A stretch of 50,028 nt of DNA. Origin: an uncultured Oscillospiraceae bacterium. Lineage in GTDB: Bacteria > Bacillota > Clostridia > Oscillospirales > Oscillospiraceae. The position numbers and the translations under genes were made by a program. The notes beneath the pieces are model-generated. The model was not told the DNA's origin and searched no databases. It saw only the letters and a program-made list of their open reading frames with translations. This document shows, piece after piece, positions 24,406-32,380 of this stretch. How positions within the stretch are numbered: the first letter of the stretch is position 1; each line of letters begins with the position of its first letter. Where the stretch lies: NCBI GenBank assembly GCA_910588045.1, contig CAJUPS010000015.1, positions 1 to 50,028 on the forward strand, written 5' to 3'.

Positions 24406-26271
24406 GTGAGAGCTTGGAGATTCGTGCCAAACCAAAATTCGACTATCTTTGGGATAAACGATGCCGGGATCGAAACTTTTACTGCCGATATGGACCGATC
24501 TCTGGTGCGGGAGATCATTCAAAATTCGCTGGATGCTGTATTGCCGGATTATGGGGGGCCTGTTCATGTAGAGTTTTCTCTATTTGAGATCGACACGCAG
24601 CAGATTCCGGATGTGTGTACGTTACATGACAAAATAAAGCTATGTCGTGACAGCAATATGGACGAGCCTGACGCTTGTCGCTTCTTTGAAAGTGCAGACA
24701 GTATATTGTCGACGCCAAAGATCAGGGTCCTACGGGCCAGCGATCGTCACACGATTGGGCTTGAGGGTAGCGACACCTGTGCCAAAGGGACCAGCTGGAG
24801 CCGTCTGGTCAAAGAAAGCGGTTCCTCCAATAAAGGACAGAGTTCTGGCGGCAGCTTCGGCATTGGCAAATCTGCGGCTTTTGCATGCTCAGACCTGCGG
24901 ACGGTATTCTATTCATCGCTCGATCGAAACGGCCTATGCTCCAACTTCGGTGTGGCAAGGCTCGTATCCTTTAAAGATCCATGTTTGGGTTGGACAACAG
25001 GGGTCGGTTATTATTCGGAAGACGAGAGCTTTACTGCGATCCCAGAGCTGTCGGATCTGGATGATACCTATGTGCGTTCCTCATCTGGCACAGACATCTA
25101 CATCTTAGGGATGCACCGTGGGGAAGAATTTAAGGAGCTCTTTATCAAAGCAGTCCTTTTGGACTTTCTCGTCTCTATCGTTCAGGACAAGCTTTTCGTA
25201 ACGATCCAAGACGAGATCATTAACAAAGCGACTCTCCCCCAATATATGTCGAAGTTGAACCCTTATGAGAACGATCAGATCCGGGCTCTGCTCAACTATT
25301 ACCATTTGCTGACCGCGAGCGACCCGTCCATTTTGAAGATCCCCCTTGACAAAACACGGTATGGGAAAAAGTATGGCTTTGATGATGGAGAATGTACCTT
25401 ATATCTTAAAGAGGGCGAGGGTCTCAATCGCAAGATCCTTATCACACGCAAGGCTGGGATGCGCATTTTTGAGCAGGATCGCATCAGTGGGAGCATCGAA
25501 TTTACCGGTATCTTGATCATCGACGGCCCTAATATGAACGAGACGTTCAAAAAGATGGAGGTCCCCTCCCACGATGCCTGGGAGCCTGGACGTTGCAGAG
25601 GCAACGAGACTTATTATACAAACATTTTTGCAGATCTGCGCAGGTATCTGCGGGATCAGGTCAAGGAGAATTTTGGCAAGATTTCCGATAAAGCGATCGA
25701 TGCATTTGGCGCAAGCGATTTCCTGCCAGATAGGATCGATGCACAAAGTTCGGAAAAGCTTCAAAAAACAGAACTGAGCACACGGATCAAGGCTCTATTC
25801 GGAAAGCCTAAGGTCCCCACAAAGAAAAGGACGCATCAGTCCGAATTTATTGCCGAGGCACCGACAGAGGGGGCTATTACAAAGAAAAAGGGGACGGCAA
25901 CGCAGCCTCCGGCGCTCCCCAAAGGAACTCAGAGTGGAGAAAGATTTGGGTATAAAGAGATCGCTGTTAAGAAGCGCCTGTTTTGCCGTGATGCGGAGAG
26001 GGGGTGCTATGACCTTGCTTTTGTTATTCCTTCGACAGCTAAAAATGCAAAATTAGTCTTTACATTGTCTGGTGAGCAGAGTGATTTCGATCTGCCGGTC
26101 GTTTTCGCAAAGATCGTAAAAGGTGGCACCGGTGTAGCGATCAGCAGGAAGTCTAAGAACGTCCTCTATTTGGAAAATGTAAAAAAAGGTACCCTTGTCC
26201 AATTTGAGATCCAGGTCGATTTCGATAATTACTGTATGATGGAGGTGGACTATTTTGCGACTAAAAAGTAG
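24406..26271 (+). CDS. GHKL-type (MutL/MORC/Hsp90-like) ATPase of the restriction island
   Basis: A 621-aa protein with the GHKL ATP-binding fold. The N box REIIQNSLDA is at residues 35-44 and the glycine-rich lid box GGSFGIGKSAAFA at about 150. The start MRAWRFVPNQNSTIFGINDAGIETF is used at GTG 24406, 9 bases after AGGAGG; an ATG at 24388 is rejected. The middle may hold an S5-like domain; the C-terminal 150 residues are a separate beta-rich domain after a Lys/Pro-rich linker (about 480-520). MutL/MORC-type ATPases are known in restriction gene neighbourhoods. It probably clamps DNA or couples site recognition to the nucleases. Confidence 0.85.
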   Translation: MRAWRFVPNQNSTIFGINDAGIETFTADMDRSLVREIIQNSLDAVLPDYGGPVHVEFSLFEIDTQQIPDVCTLHDKIKLCRDSNMDEPDACRFFESADSILSTPKIRVLRASDRHTIGLEGSDTCAKGTSWSRLVKESGSSNKGQSSGGSFGIGKSAAFACSDLRTVFYSSLDRNGLCSNFGVARLVSFKDPCLGWTTGVGYYSEDESFTAIPELSDLDDTYVRSSSGTDIYILGMHRGEEFKELFIKAVLLDFLVSIVQDKLFVTIQDEIINKATLPQYMSKLNPYENDQIRALLNYYHLLTASDPSILKIPLDKTRYGKKYGFDDGECTLYLKEGEGLNRKILITRKAGMRIFEQDRISGSIEFTGILIIDGPNMNETFKKMEVPSHDAWEPGRCRGNETYYTNIFADLRRYLRDQVKENFGKISDKAIDAFGASDFLPDRIDAQSSEKLQKTELSTRIKALFGKPKVPTKKRTHQSEFIAEAPTEGAITKKKGTATQPPALPKGTQSGERFGYKEIAVKKRLFCRDAERGCYDLAFVIPSTAKNAKLVFTLSGEQSDFDLPVVFAKIVKGGTGVAISRKSKNVLYLENVKKGTLVQFEIQVDFDNYCMMEVDYFATKK

Positions 26272-27118
26272 GTTGACACCCTATCCAATCTTAAACGATC
26301 AAAGTGATGACTATATCGGATCTTCTTTCTCTGTGGATTTTGATGTGGTCACACAATTTGCAGAAGTATATGGAAAATTGGGGTTCAAATTGTGCAACGA
26401 CGAGATCCAGCGGCTGATAGATGACCGATCGGCTGAGTTCGTTGCTCACATCGAGTGTCCTATGACCTGTTTTAGGACGACAGCGACCTCCTTCGACAGC
26501 GAAGTAGAATTTAAATTCGATGCTTCGCAGGTAACAAATCGCATCGAGATACGTACATTTATCATTTTGACAAAAGATGTAGCGAATTTCACGTCTTCCC
26601 ATTTTCATCCGGATTATCAGGGAAATGTATTTGACTTAAAAGCCCATCAGATCATTGCGATAGGGACCGCGATGGACTACAGGGTCCAGAAAGACGAACG
26701 GGATCTGGATAACTTGCCGTCGATCATACGTATTACGAAACTAACGGACAAAAAGAAAGGGACGATGTCCGTCAATACAGACAATGACAGTCACATCTCC
26801 ATTGGTCTGTCTGACGATGTGTTCGAGCTGTATGCACAGCTGGGGAAAAACGTATTTAAAGCAACAGCCTTTAGCCTGGTCTTGCTGCCAGCTCTGGTGA
26901 TCGTCTTGCAAAGGATGTATTTGAATCGCACAGACGACAGTATCACTTCCATGCATTGGTACCAAGTGATCGAATCGATCCTTGAAAAGAACGGAAAAAC
27001 GATTGAAGATATCAATATAGAGACCGACAGCTTACTTGCGCTATGCCAGTCGATCTTTGCAGACCCTATCACACGTAGCTTAAAAGAGCTCGGATCCTGT
27101 AGCGAGAGGATGGAATGA
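26255..27118 (+). CDS. Unknown accessory protein of the GHKL operon
   Basis: A 287-aa soluble protein starting at TTG 26255 with GGAGG 9 bases upstream and overlapping the ATPase by 17 bases. It opens with RLTPYPILNDQSDDYIGSSFSVDF, continues as a beta-rich domain with FVAHIECPMTCFRT and RTFIILTKDV, and ends in a helical part with a hydrophobic stretch (FSLVLLPALVIVLQRM). I recognise no characterised family. Strict translational coupling on both sides argues that it acts with the ATPase and the next protein. Confidence 0.8.
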   Translation: MRLKSRLTPYPILNDQSDDYIGSSFSVDFDVVTQFAEVYGKLGFKLCNDEIQRLIDDRSAEFVAHIECPMTCFRTTATSFDSEVEFKFDASQVTNRIEIRTFIILTKDVANFTSSHFHPDYQGNVFDLKAHQIIAIGTAMDYRVQKDERDLDNLPSIIRITKLTDKKKGTMSVNTDNDSHISIGLSDDVFELYAQLGKNVFKATAFSLVLLPALVIVLQRMYLNRTDDSITSMHWYQVIESILEKNGKTIEDINIETDSLLALCQSIFADPITRSLKELGSCSERME

Positions 27119-27903
27119 CCATGATACTGCAGTATCTTGCGCAAGAAGGTATCGACGATATCAAGATGAATTTTTCCAAGTACAAGAAGCATTTTTCAGA
27201 TCAGAGCAACCAGTGGTTTATCAAGACTTTTCAAGAAAATGGATGGTGGAAAGATCTAAAATTCCAATGTAACGATCTTCACTTGGATCAAAATGAGGAC
27301 TATAATATTTCTGACCGTCGAAATATCGAGATCCTATACACTGGTTGGAGAGACCTCCCCCCCGCGCTGGCGGCTGATGAACGAGTATGGGCTGGGGCAC
27401 TCTTCGGTCCATTCTGGAACTATGTAAAATATCGCAGAGCCGTAGAGATCAGCAGTGGAGAGGAACAGGCGATCAAGAATTCTTTTTTCTTTATGCGGAG
27501 TACAAAACGTTCATGCTTTATGAATTGTCTCGCAAGACTCTGGTGGACTGGGCACTTGATATATGATGCGAAAGTCAAGGATCATTTTTGTGCGGCTGAC
27601 CTGATGTGTGATGGAGCCTATGCGTCAACGATCTTGCTCTTTTCATCCAGCAATTTTACGGCGAATAAGGATGTAGCCTTGGGGGTCCTTGATCGTTTGG
27701 CGATCCGAAAGCGTCTAGGAGATGAGATAGGTCGGTACCACTATGTTGAAGCCAGCCGGTATCTCAACAGTATCGGCAGTGTCATCTTGCTTGATACATT
27801 GACCAGGGACGAAGTTTCCCAGCTAACAGGAAAGGTCCTTGACCGTCATTTCGGAGTATGTCCACCTGTGCTCAATGTGGATGCCCTAGCCGGCATCCTA
27901 TAA
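27115..27903 (+). CDS. DUF6339-like accessory protein of the GHKL operon
   Basis: A 262-aa protein coupled to the preceding gene by ATGA. The core ENIEILYTGW-like stretch IEILYTGWRDLPPALAADERVWAGALFGPFWNYVKYR matches my memory of DUF6339, found near defence genes. It continues with RSCFMNCLARLWWTGHLIYD. No catalytic residues stand out. It ends the operon just before a terminator-like hairpin. Confidence 0.78.
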   Translation: MTMILQYLAQEGIDDIKMNFSKYKKHFSDQSNQWFIKTFQENGWWKDLKFQCNDLHLDQNEDYNISDRRNIEILYTGWRDLPPALAADERVWAGALFGPFWNYVKYRRAVEISSGEEQAIKNSFFFMRSTKRSCFMNCLARLWWTGHLIYDAKVKDHFCAADLMCDGAYASTILLFSSSNFTANKDVALGVLDRLAIRKRLGDEIGRYHYVEASRYLNSIGSVILLDTLTRDEVSQLTGKVLDRHFGVCPPVLNVDALAGIL

Positions 27904-27951
27904 TATAGGGAGCGAAGTATAGAGGCATATGCTATGTGTCCCTATATTTTA
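27903..27951 (+). terminator. Terminator between the GHKL operon and the second methyltransferase
   Basis: ATATAGGGA (27903-27911) pairs with TCCCTATAT (27939-27947), followed by TTTT, with a smaller hairpin inside. It ends 14 bases before the next ATG and may also shape translation of that gene. Confidence 0.6.
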
Positions 27952-27964
27952 ACGGAGAAATGGT

Positions 27965-29188
27965 ATGGAAAATATCAAGACTGTAGAGCTATTTGCGGGT
28001 GTTGGTGGATTTCGGTTAGGTCTGGAAGCTGCATCTGATGCCTTTCATGTGATATGGACAAATCAGTGGGAACCATCCACACGTGAGCAATACGCTTTTC
28101 AATGCTATACGGCCCATTATGGCACCGGGCCGCATCATGTTTGTCAGGATATCGCAACAGCAAAGACTGCCGTGCCAGATCACGATCTGCTCGTTGGCGG
28201 TTTTCCTTGCCAGGACTACTCCATCATGAAGAAAAACTCTGCAGGGATAGAGGGCCCTAAAGGGATGTTATGGTGGCAGATAGATGATATCTTACGGGGA
28301 AAAAGGCCCCCATATGTTCTCTTGGAGAATGTAGATAGGATCCTTTGGTCTCCGAGCAAACAGTGCGGAAAAGATTTTTCCATCATTTTACGTTGTCTTT
28401 ATGAGAGAGGCTATGCAGTAGAATGGCGTATCATCAACGCAGCTGACTATGGCTATGCTCAGCGGAGACGGCGGACTTTTATTATGGCTTACTCCAACCA
28501 GACGCAATGTTTCTGTGACCTTGCAGATGCTGTATGTACATACGGACTGAAAGCCCTGCACAGCCATTTGATGGCAGGTGGTATATTGGCAACAGCATTT
28601 CCGGTGCAGGGACATAGCGGGCATTATGTTGATGATTGGATCGATGAGATGGAATACCTGGATATTGCAGATATATCAAGCAGGCAGAAGATACATCTTT
28701 ATAATGCAGGTATTATGATCAACGGACGAATCTATTCTGTTGATATCCAGCCATGCTGCATTCCACCTACTCCACTTGGCAACATATTAGAACGTGGGCG
28801 CATAGATGAACATTATTTCATCCGAAATGAAGATATGGCTAAATGGAGATATGCAAAAGGGGCCAAACAGGAGATCCGACGCAGGCGTGATGGGAGCCGA
28901 TATCTTTTTTCTGAGGGGAAAGTCAGATTTCCTGAACCTTTAGATAAGCCTTCTCGGACCATACTGACTTCGGAGTCACAAGTCGGTAGGACGTCGCATA
29001 TAGTTCAAGACTGCCTAACAGGGCGCCTTCGCACATTAACGCCTGTAGAATGTGAGCGTTTGAACGGCTTTCCTGATGGGTGGACAGATACTGGAATGCC
29101 TATAAAAGCACGGTATTTTTGTATGGGAAATGCCCTGGTCGTCCCGTTGGTACAGAGGATAGGAAAGGCGCTGGCTGCTATAATATAA
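27965..29188 (+). CDS. dcm: DNA (cytosine-5) methyltransferase, second copy
   Basis: A 407-aa m5C methyltransferase: motif I FAGVGGFR, motif IV GGFPCQDYS (Cys82), LENVDR, QRRRRTF and GNALVVP. The recognition region (W-x-YAKGAKQEIRR, YLFSEG, FPEPLDKPSRTILTSES) parallels that of the first copy, so both should recognise GATC or an extended GATC site. The two proteins are clearly paralogous but diverged, so this is not a recent duplication. It may protect against the BglII-type nuclease or act on a different methylation state. It has a weak GGAG site and no clear promoter of its own. Confidence 0.92.
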   Translation: MENIKTVELFAGVGGFRLGLEAASDAFHVIWTNQWEPSTREQYAFQCYTAHYGTGPHHVCQDIATAKTAVPDHDLLVGGFPCQDYSIMKKNSAGIEGPKGMLWWQIDDILRGKRPPYVLLENVDRILWSPSKQCGKDFSIILRCLYERGYAVEWRIINAADYGYAQRRRRTFIMAYSNQTQCFCDLADAVCTYGLKALHSHLMAGGILATAFPVQGHSGHYVDDWIDEMEYLDIADISSRQKIHLYNAGIMINGRIYSVDIQPCCIPPTPLGNILERGRIDEHYFIRNEDMAKWRYAKGAKQEIRRRRDGSRYLFSEGKVRFPEPLDKPSRTILTSESQVGRTSHIVQDCLTGRLRTLTPVECERLNGFPDGWTDTGMPIKARYFCMGNALVVPLVQRIGKALAAII

Positions 29189-29283
29189 CTCTTTTATAAG
29201 GTTTTTTAGAGTCCTTAACTACCTCTCGAACTCCCCCCAACGTGAACCTATTTTTGCGCGTCAATAATCCCTACCTGTGCCAC

Positions 29284-30588
29284 TCAAGAGTAGACTTTTA
29301 CGCACTGGCAGACCTTAGGCGCATCCGTCCCCAATCCTTTCCCAAACCTTTCCTGCAAACTCACCCCAGCCCCCTTCGCCATCTGCTTCAGTTCCTCCAC
29401 TGTAAAATACTGCCACTCCGCAGGGCCGCTGCTCAGGTCCAGCACCATCATCGGTTGATATGAACTTTCCGGGTCAAAGTCAATATTGCTTTCAACCTTT
29501 CGCCTCCACTCGCTTTCCTGCGGTGGAGGCGTTTTTTCTTTCTCTGCTGTGTGATCAGCCAAGTCATTGTAAATGTCGATCCTGCTCAAAAACTCTTCGG
29601 CGGATAACCCTCCGCTTAGGTATTCCTGGCGGGCGCTGTGCGCCATGTTCAGCCACTCGCTATATTTTGCAGCATCCATCTGAAAAAGATTATTTCTATC
29701 CCATTCTGCCGCAGTCTCAAACCGGGACAAACGCTCAAACATCCGGTCTCTCAGCTGCTTGTATTTTTTCAGTGCTTCGTCAGATTCCGGTCCCAGTTTC
29801 CGCTTAAGATTCGGCCCCAACTGTTTGCAGGTCCTCCCTTCGTATGCCCTGTTGCAGTACAAAGTTTCCTTTTTTGTGCCGGGAATGAAATATTTGCCAC
29901 AGTATTGGCAGCGAGCAATTCTCTGCTTGTTTTGCTGAAAATAGTGATTCAGTACCAGCAAGTAAAGCTCGTATATTGATTGCGGAGAATATTCGGTAAC
30001 AACGCCCAGTGGTATATCACCGCTGTCAATTTCTGCCCTTCGGCTTAAAAACATGGTATCCACCAGCGGAGGATATGCTTTCTTGAGCGCAACATATCGT
30101 TCCCTCTGGGTCGCCCGCTCGAAATCATCAAAAGCTATTTCAAAAATATTCTGCAAACGAACCTGTGCGAGAATTGGCTCCCGCAGGAGACGCAGCACAT
30201 AGTGTCCTGCCCGCAGCAGGAACGAGGCACTGCCATCGTCTTCCGGCATACTGCCAGTGAAAAATCCCAGTAATCTGTTGGTCACCACAAAATATGCAAT
30301 AGGATCAACATCTTCCAGCAGAGCAGGAAGAGAAATCGCCTCTGCAAGAAAATCTACAAAATCTTCCTCTGGAATTTCCAGTTGCTCCGCAAACAGCGGA
30401 TGCTCTTCCCATAACTTATTTATTTCACTCCGATATGCTGAGTAGTCCCGCTCCATAAAAGAAATTAGATATTCCGCAGGTGTAGCCTTTCCTAAATGCT
30501 GGTCAAAGCCTGAACCGCTTGCCAGTATGATCTCAACTGCTGGTTCCGTGCCCGTTTCCAAATAAAGGCTTGGTCCCGTTCTTTTCAT
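29284..30588 (-). CDS. DUF6076-like protein with CxxC zinc site
   Basis: A 434-aa protein on the opposite strand to its neighbours. A central treble-clef-like site, CQYCGKYFIPGTKKETLYCNRAYEGRTC, should bind zinc. The rest is helical and charged. From memory this is DUF6076, a frequent passenger of Clostridia mobile elements with no known role. AAGGAGG precedes ATG 30588. It separates the restriction island from the mobilization genes. Confidence 0.78.
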   Translation of the reverse strand: MKRTGPSLYLETGTEPAVEIILASGSGFDQHLGKATPAEYLISFMERDYSAYRSEINKLWEEHPLFAEQLEIPEEDFVDFLAEAISLPALLEDVDPIAYFVVTNRLLGFFTGSMPEDDGSASFLLRAGHYVLRLLREPILAQVRLQNIFEIAFDDFERATQRERYVALKKAYPPLVDTMFLSRRAEIDSGDIPLGVVTEYSPQSIYELYLLVLNHYFQQNKQRIARCQYCGKYFIPGTKKETLYCNRAYEGRTCKQLGPNLKRKLGPESDEALKKYKQLRDRMFERLSRFETAAEWDRNNLFQMDAAKYSEWLNMAHSARQEYLSGGLSAEEFLSRIDIYNDLADHTAEKEKTPPPQESEWRRKVESNIDFDPESSYQPMMVLDLSSGPAEWQYFTVEELKQMAKGAGVSLQERFGKGLGTDAPKVCQCVKVYS

Positions 30589-30703
30589 TAAGGCTATCCT
30601 CCTTGCAGTGAACTTTTCAAAAATTCTGTAGTTTGATTCACTATGTAACGTGCCGCTTCTCTCGTGTAAAGTATATCACACGGGGCCCGGAAAGAAAAGC
30701 TTT

Positions 30704-30729
30704 AAGGAGGATTGATAAGGAGGATTGAT
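30704..30729 (+). repeat. 13-bp tandem duplication carrying the ribosome site
   Basis: AAGGAGGATTGAT occurs twice back to back (30704-30716 and 30717-30729), giving two Shine-Dalgarno sequences before the RepA-like gene and making its start ambiguous. Confidence 0.85.
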
Positions 30730-31750
30730 TCAACTGACAAACAAATTGACAACCATCGACGCAGACACCCTTTTGTCCACGCCGCTGCCCGCCACCAGAT
30801 TCATTGTGGACAACCTTCTGCCGGAGGGGCTGCATCTCCTGGCAGGCGCACCCAAGACCGGCAAATCCTGGCTGGCGCTCTGGACCTGCCTCTGCGTATC
30901 GAAGGGAAAACCCATGTGGGCGCTACCAACAGCGCAGGGAACGGTCCTCTATCTCTGCCTGGAGGACAGTTATGCCCGCATCCAGAACCGCCTTTTCCAG
31001 ATCACCGACGATGCGCCGGACACGCTGCATTTCGCCAATCTGTCCGACAGCATCGGCGGCGGACTGGAGGATCAGATCAAGCAGTTCCTCGCAGAACACC
31101 CAGACACCGTCCTTGTTGTTATCGACACCCTACAAAAGATCCGCGACATCATTCCGGAAACCAATTCCTATGCCAACGACTACCGTGAGCTTTCCTTGCT
31201 GAAAGAACTGGCAGACCAGCACCACATAGCGCTCCTTCTGATCCACCACCTGCGGAAGATGAACGACAACGATCCGATGAATATGATCTCCGGAACGACG
31301 GGTCTGAGCGGTGTGACAGATTCCAACTTCGTTCTGAAACGGAAGGACAGAAGCAGTCCCGGCGCAGAGCTGCACTGCACGGGCCGGGACATTGAGTCAC
31401 GCACACTGGAGCTTGCTTTCCGTCAGGGGCCGCACACCTGGGAGCTGACAGAGCCGCTTACAAGTGAGAAAACGTTTCTCGATCCGGAAGCAATTTTTCT
31501 CTCTGCTTTTCTGAAATCACTGCAAAACTTTACCGGAACCGCGACGGAACTGAGCGCATTGCTGGAGCAGGAGACAGGCGAGATTCTATCCCCCAGCGCC
31601 CTTGCTAGGAAACTTGCAAAGCACGCTCCTCACCTGGATAAATCCGGCATCCACATCTCGAGCAACCGAACCAGAGACTCCAGACAGCTGCATATCGTCT
31701 GCGCCCCATGTGACGGCGGTGACGGGAATGACGAAAAAAACAGGTGCTGA
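30725..31750 (+). CDS. RepA/DnaB-like AAA ATPase of the element
   Basis: A 341-aa RecA-fold ATPase like plasmid RepA helicases: Walker A GAPKTGKSW near residue 43, Walker B VVIDTLQKI, and a sensor-like LLIHHLRK. The C-terminal part is a winged-helix-like tail. The likely role is replication or unwinding of the excised element. No ATG is near the start; TTG 30725 is listed, but CTG 30734 lies at better distance from the second AAGGAGG. The mobilization genes follow. Confidence 0.85.
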   Translation: MIQLTNKLTTIDADTLLSTPLPATRFIVDNLLPEGLHLLAGAPKTGKSWLALWTCLCVSKGKPMWALPTAQGTVLYLCLEDSYARIQNRLFQITDDAPDTLHFANLSDSIGGGLEDQIKQFLAEHPDTVLVVIDTLQKIRDIIPETNSYANDYRELSLLKELADQHHIALLLIHHLRKMNDNDPMNMISGTTGLSGVTDSNFVLKRKDRSSPGAELHCTGRDIESRTLELAFRQGPHTWELTEPLTSEKTFLDPEAIFLSAFLKSLQNFTGTATELSALLEQETGEILSPSALARKLAKHAPHLDKSGIHISSNRTRDSRQLHIVCAPCDGGDGNDEKNRC

Positions 31751-32062
31751 AATTTCTGTCGCAGCCGTCACAACTGTCACGGAGGCCCCTGTCAGCCCCT
31801 GTGAGGCCGTTTGTGCGGCTTTCAGCGGACGGGCCGAGGAAGTTCCCACAACTGGATAAATCGCCCACGTTCGGCCTTTGTGGGCCAGACTGCCGGAAGC
31901 GGCCAGTTTTGGGAAAACGGATCGGGCCGCCGGGACGGGAAAACGGCCCATCTTTAGATGGGGCCAGCATCGCGTTTGTCTGGACATGGGGCAAAGCCCC
32001 AGCCCCGCCAAACACCTTTTGCGGGCAGAAGCCCACACCCACTTTCAGGAACGGAGGGCCGC
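31751..32062 (+). other. Non-coding region with stem-loops, likely oriT
   Basis: 312 bases between the ATPase and mobC genes without a convincing gene. A hairpin GGGGC-AAA-GCCCC lies near 31990, close to CATGGGG and CCCCAG repeats, and further GC-rich inverted repeats surround it. Transfer origins usually sit directly upstream of mobC and the relaxase gene, so this is the best oriT candidate. The nick site is not identified. Confidence 0.5.
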
Positions 32063-32380
32063 ATGAAAAAGGACGCCACATTCAGTATCCGAATCGCAAC
32101 CGAGGACCTGACGGTAATCAAACAGCGGGCAAAGCAGGCACGGCTCTCCCAGGGAGAATACGTCACCCGCTGCTGTCTGGGACAGCAGATCGTCCTCATG
32201 GATGGCCTGAAGGAAGTCCTGCAGCAGCAGCGGGCCATCGGCAACAACCTCAATCGTCTGACTGTCCTTGCCAACATGAGACGCATCACCACCGTGGACC
32301 TGGAGCGCACCGCGCGGGAGCTGGCGGACGTTGGCGTCGCTCTGCGAGCCATTCAGGAGCAGGGGAGGCGAGGCAGGTAG
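32063..32380 (+). CDS. MobC-like relaxosome accessory protein
   Basis: A 105-aa ribbon-helix-helix protein (MKKDATFSIRIATEDLTVIKQRAKQARLSQGEYVTRCCLG) with the MobC-family helix QQQRAIGNNLNRLTVLANM. It should bind oriT and help the relaxase open the strands. CGGAGGG precedes ATG 32063. Its TAG stop overlaps the expected start of the relaxase gene. Confidence 0.9.
   Translation: MKKDATFSIRIATEDLTVIKQRAKQARLSQGEYVTRCCLGQQIVLMDGLKEVLQQQRAIGNNLNRLTVLANMRRITTVDLERTARELADVGVALRAIQEQGRRGR

Noticed and set aside
20206..29188. Assignment of the island to DISARM, BREX, Druantia or BsuMI
   Set aside because: None of their marker genes (drmA/drmB, pglX/pglZ, druE, McrB/McrC-type subunits) is visible; only m5C methylation is shared with some of them.
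27965..29188. Second methyltransferase as a recent duplication of the first
   Set aside because: Motifs align, but most residues between motifs differ; the nucleotide sequences are clearly diverged.
31744..32376. N-terminal 210 codons of an open frame that continues into the relaxase
   Set aside because: The product is unlike any protein (Arg/Pro/Gly rich) and overlaps the RepA end, the likely oriT and mobC; the relaxase family begins near 32377.
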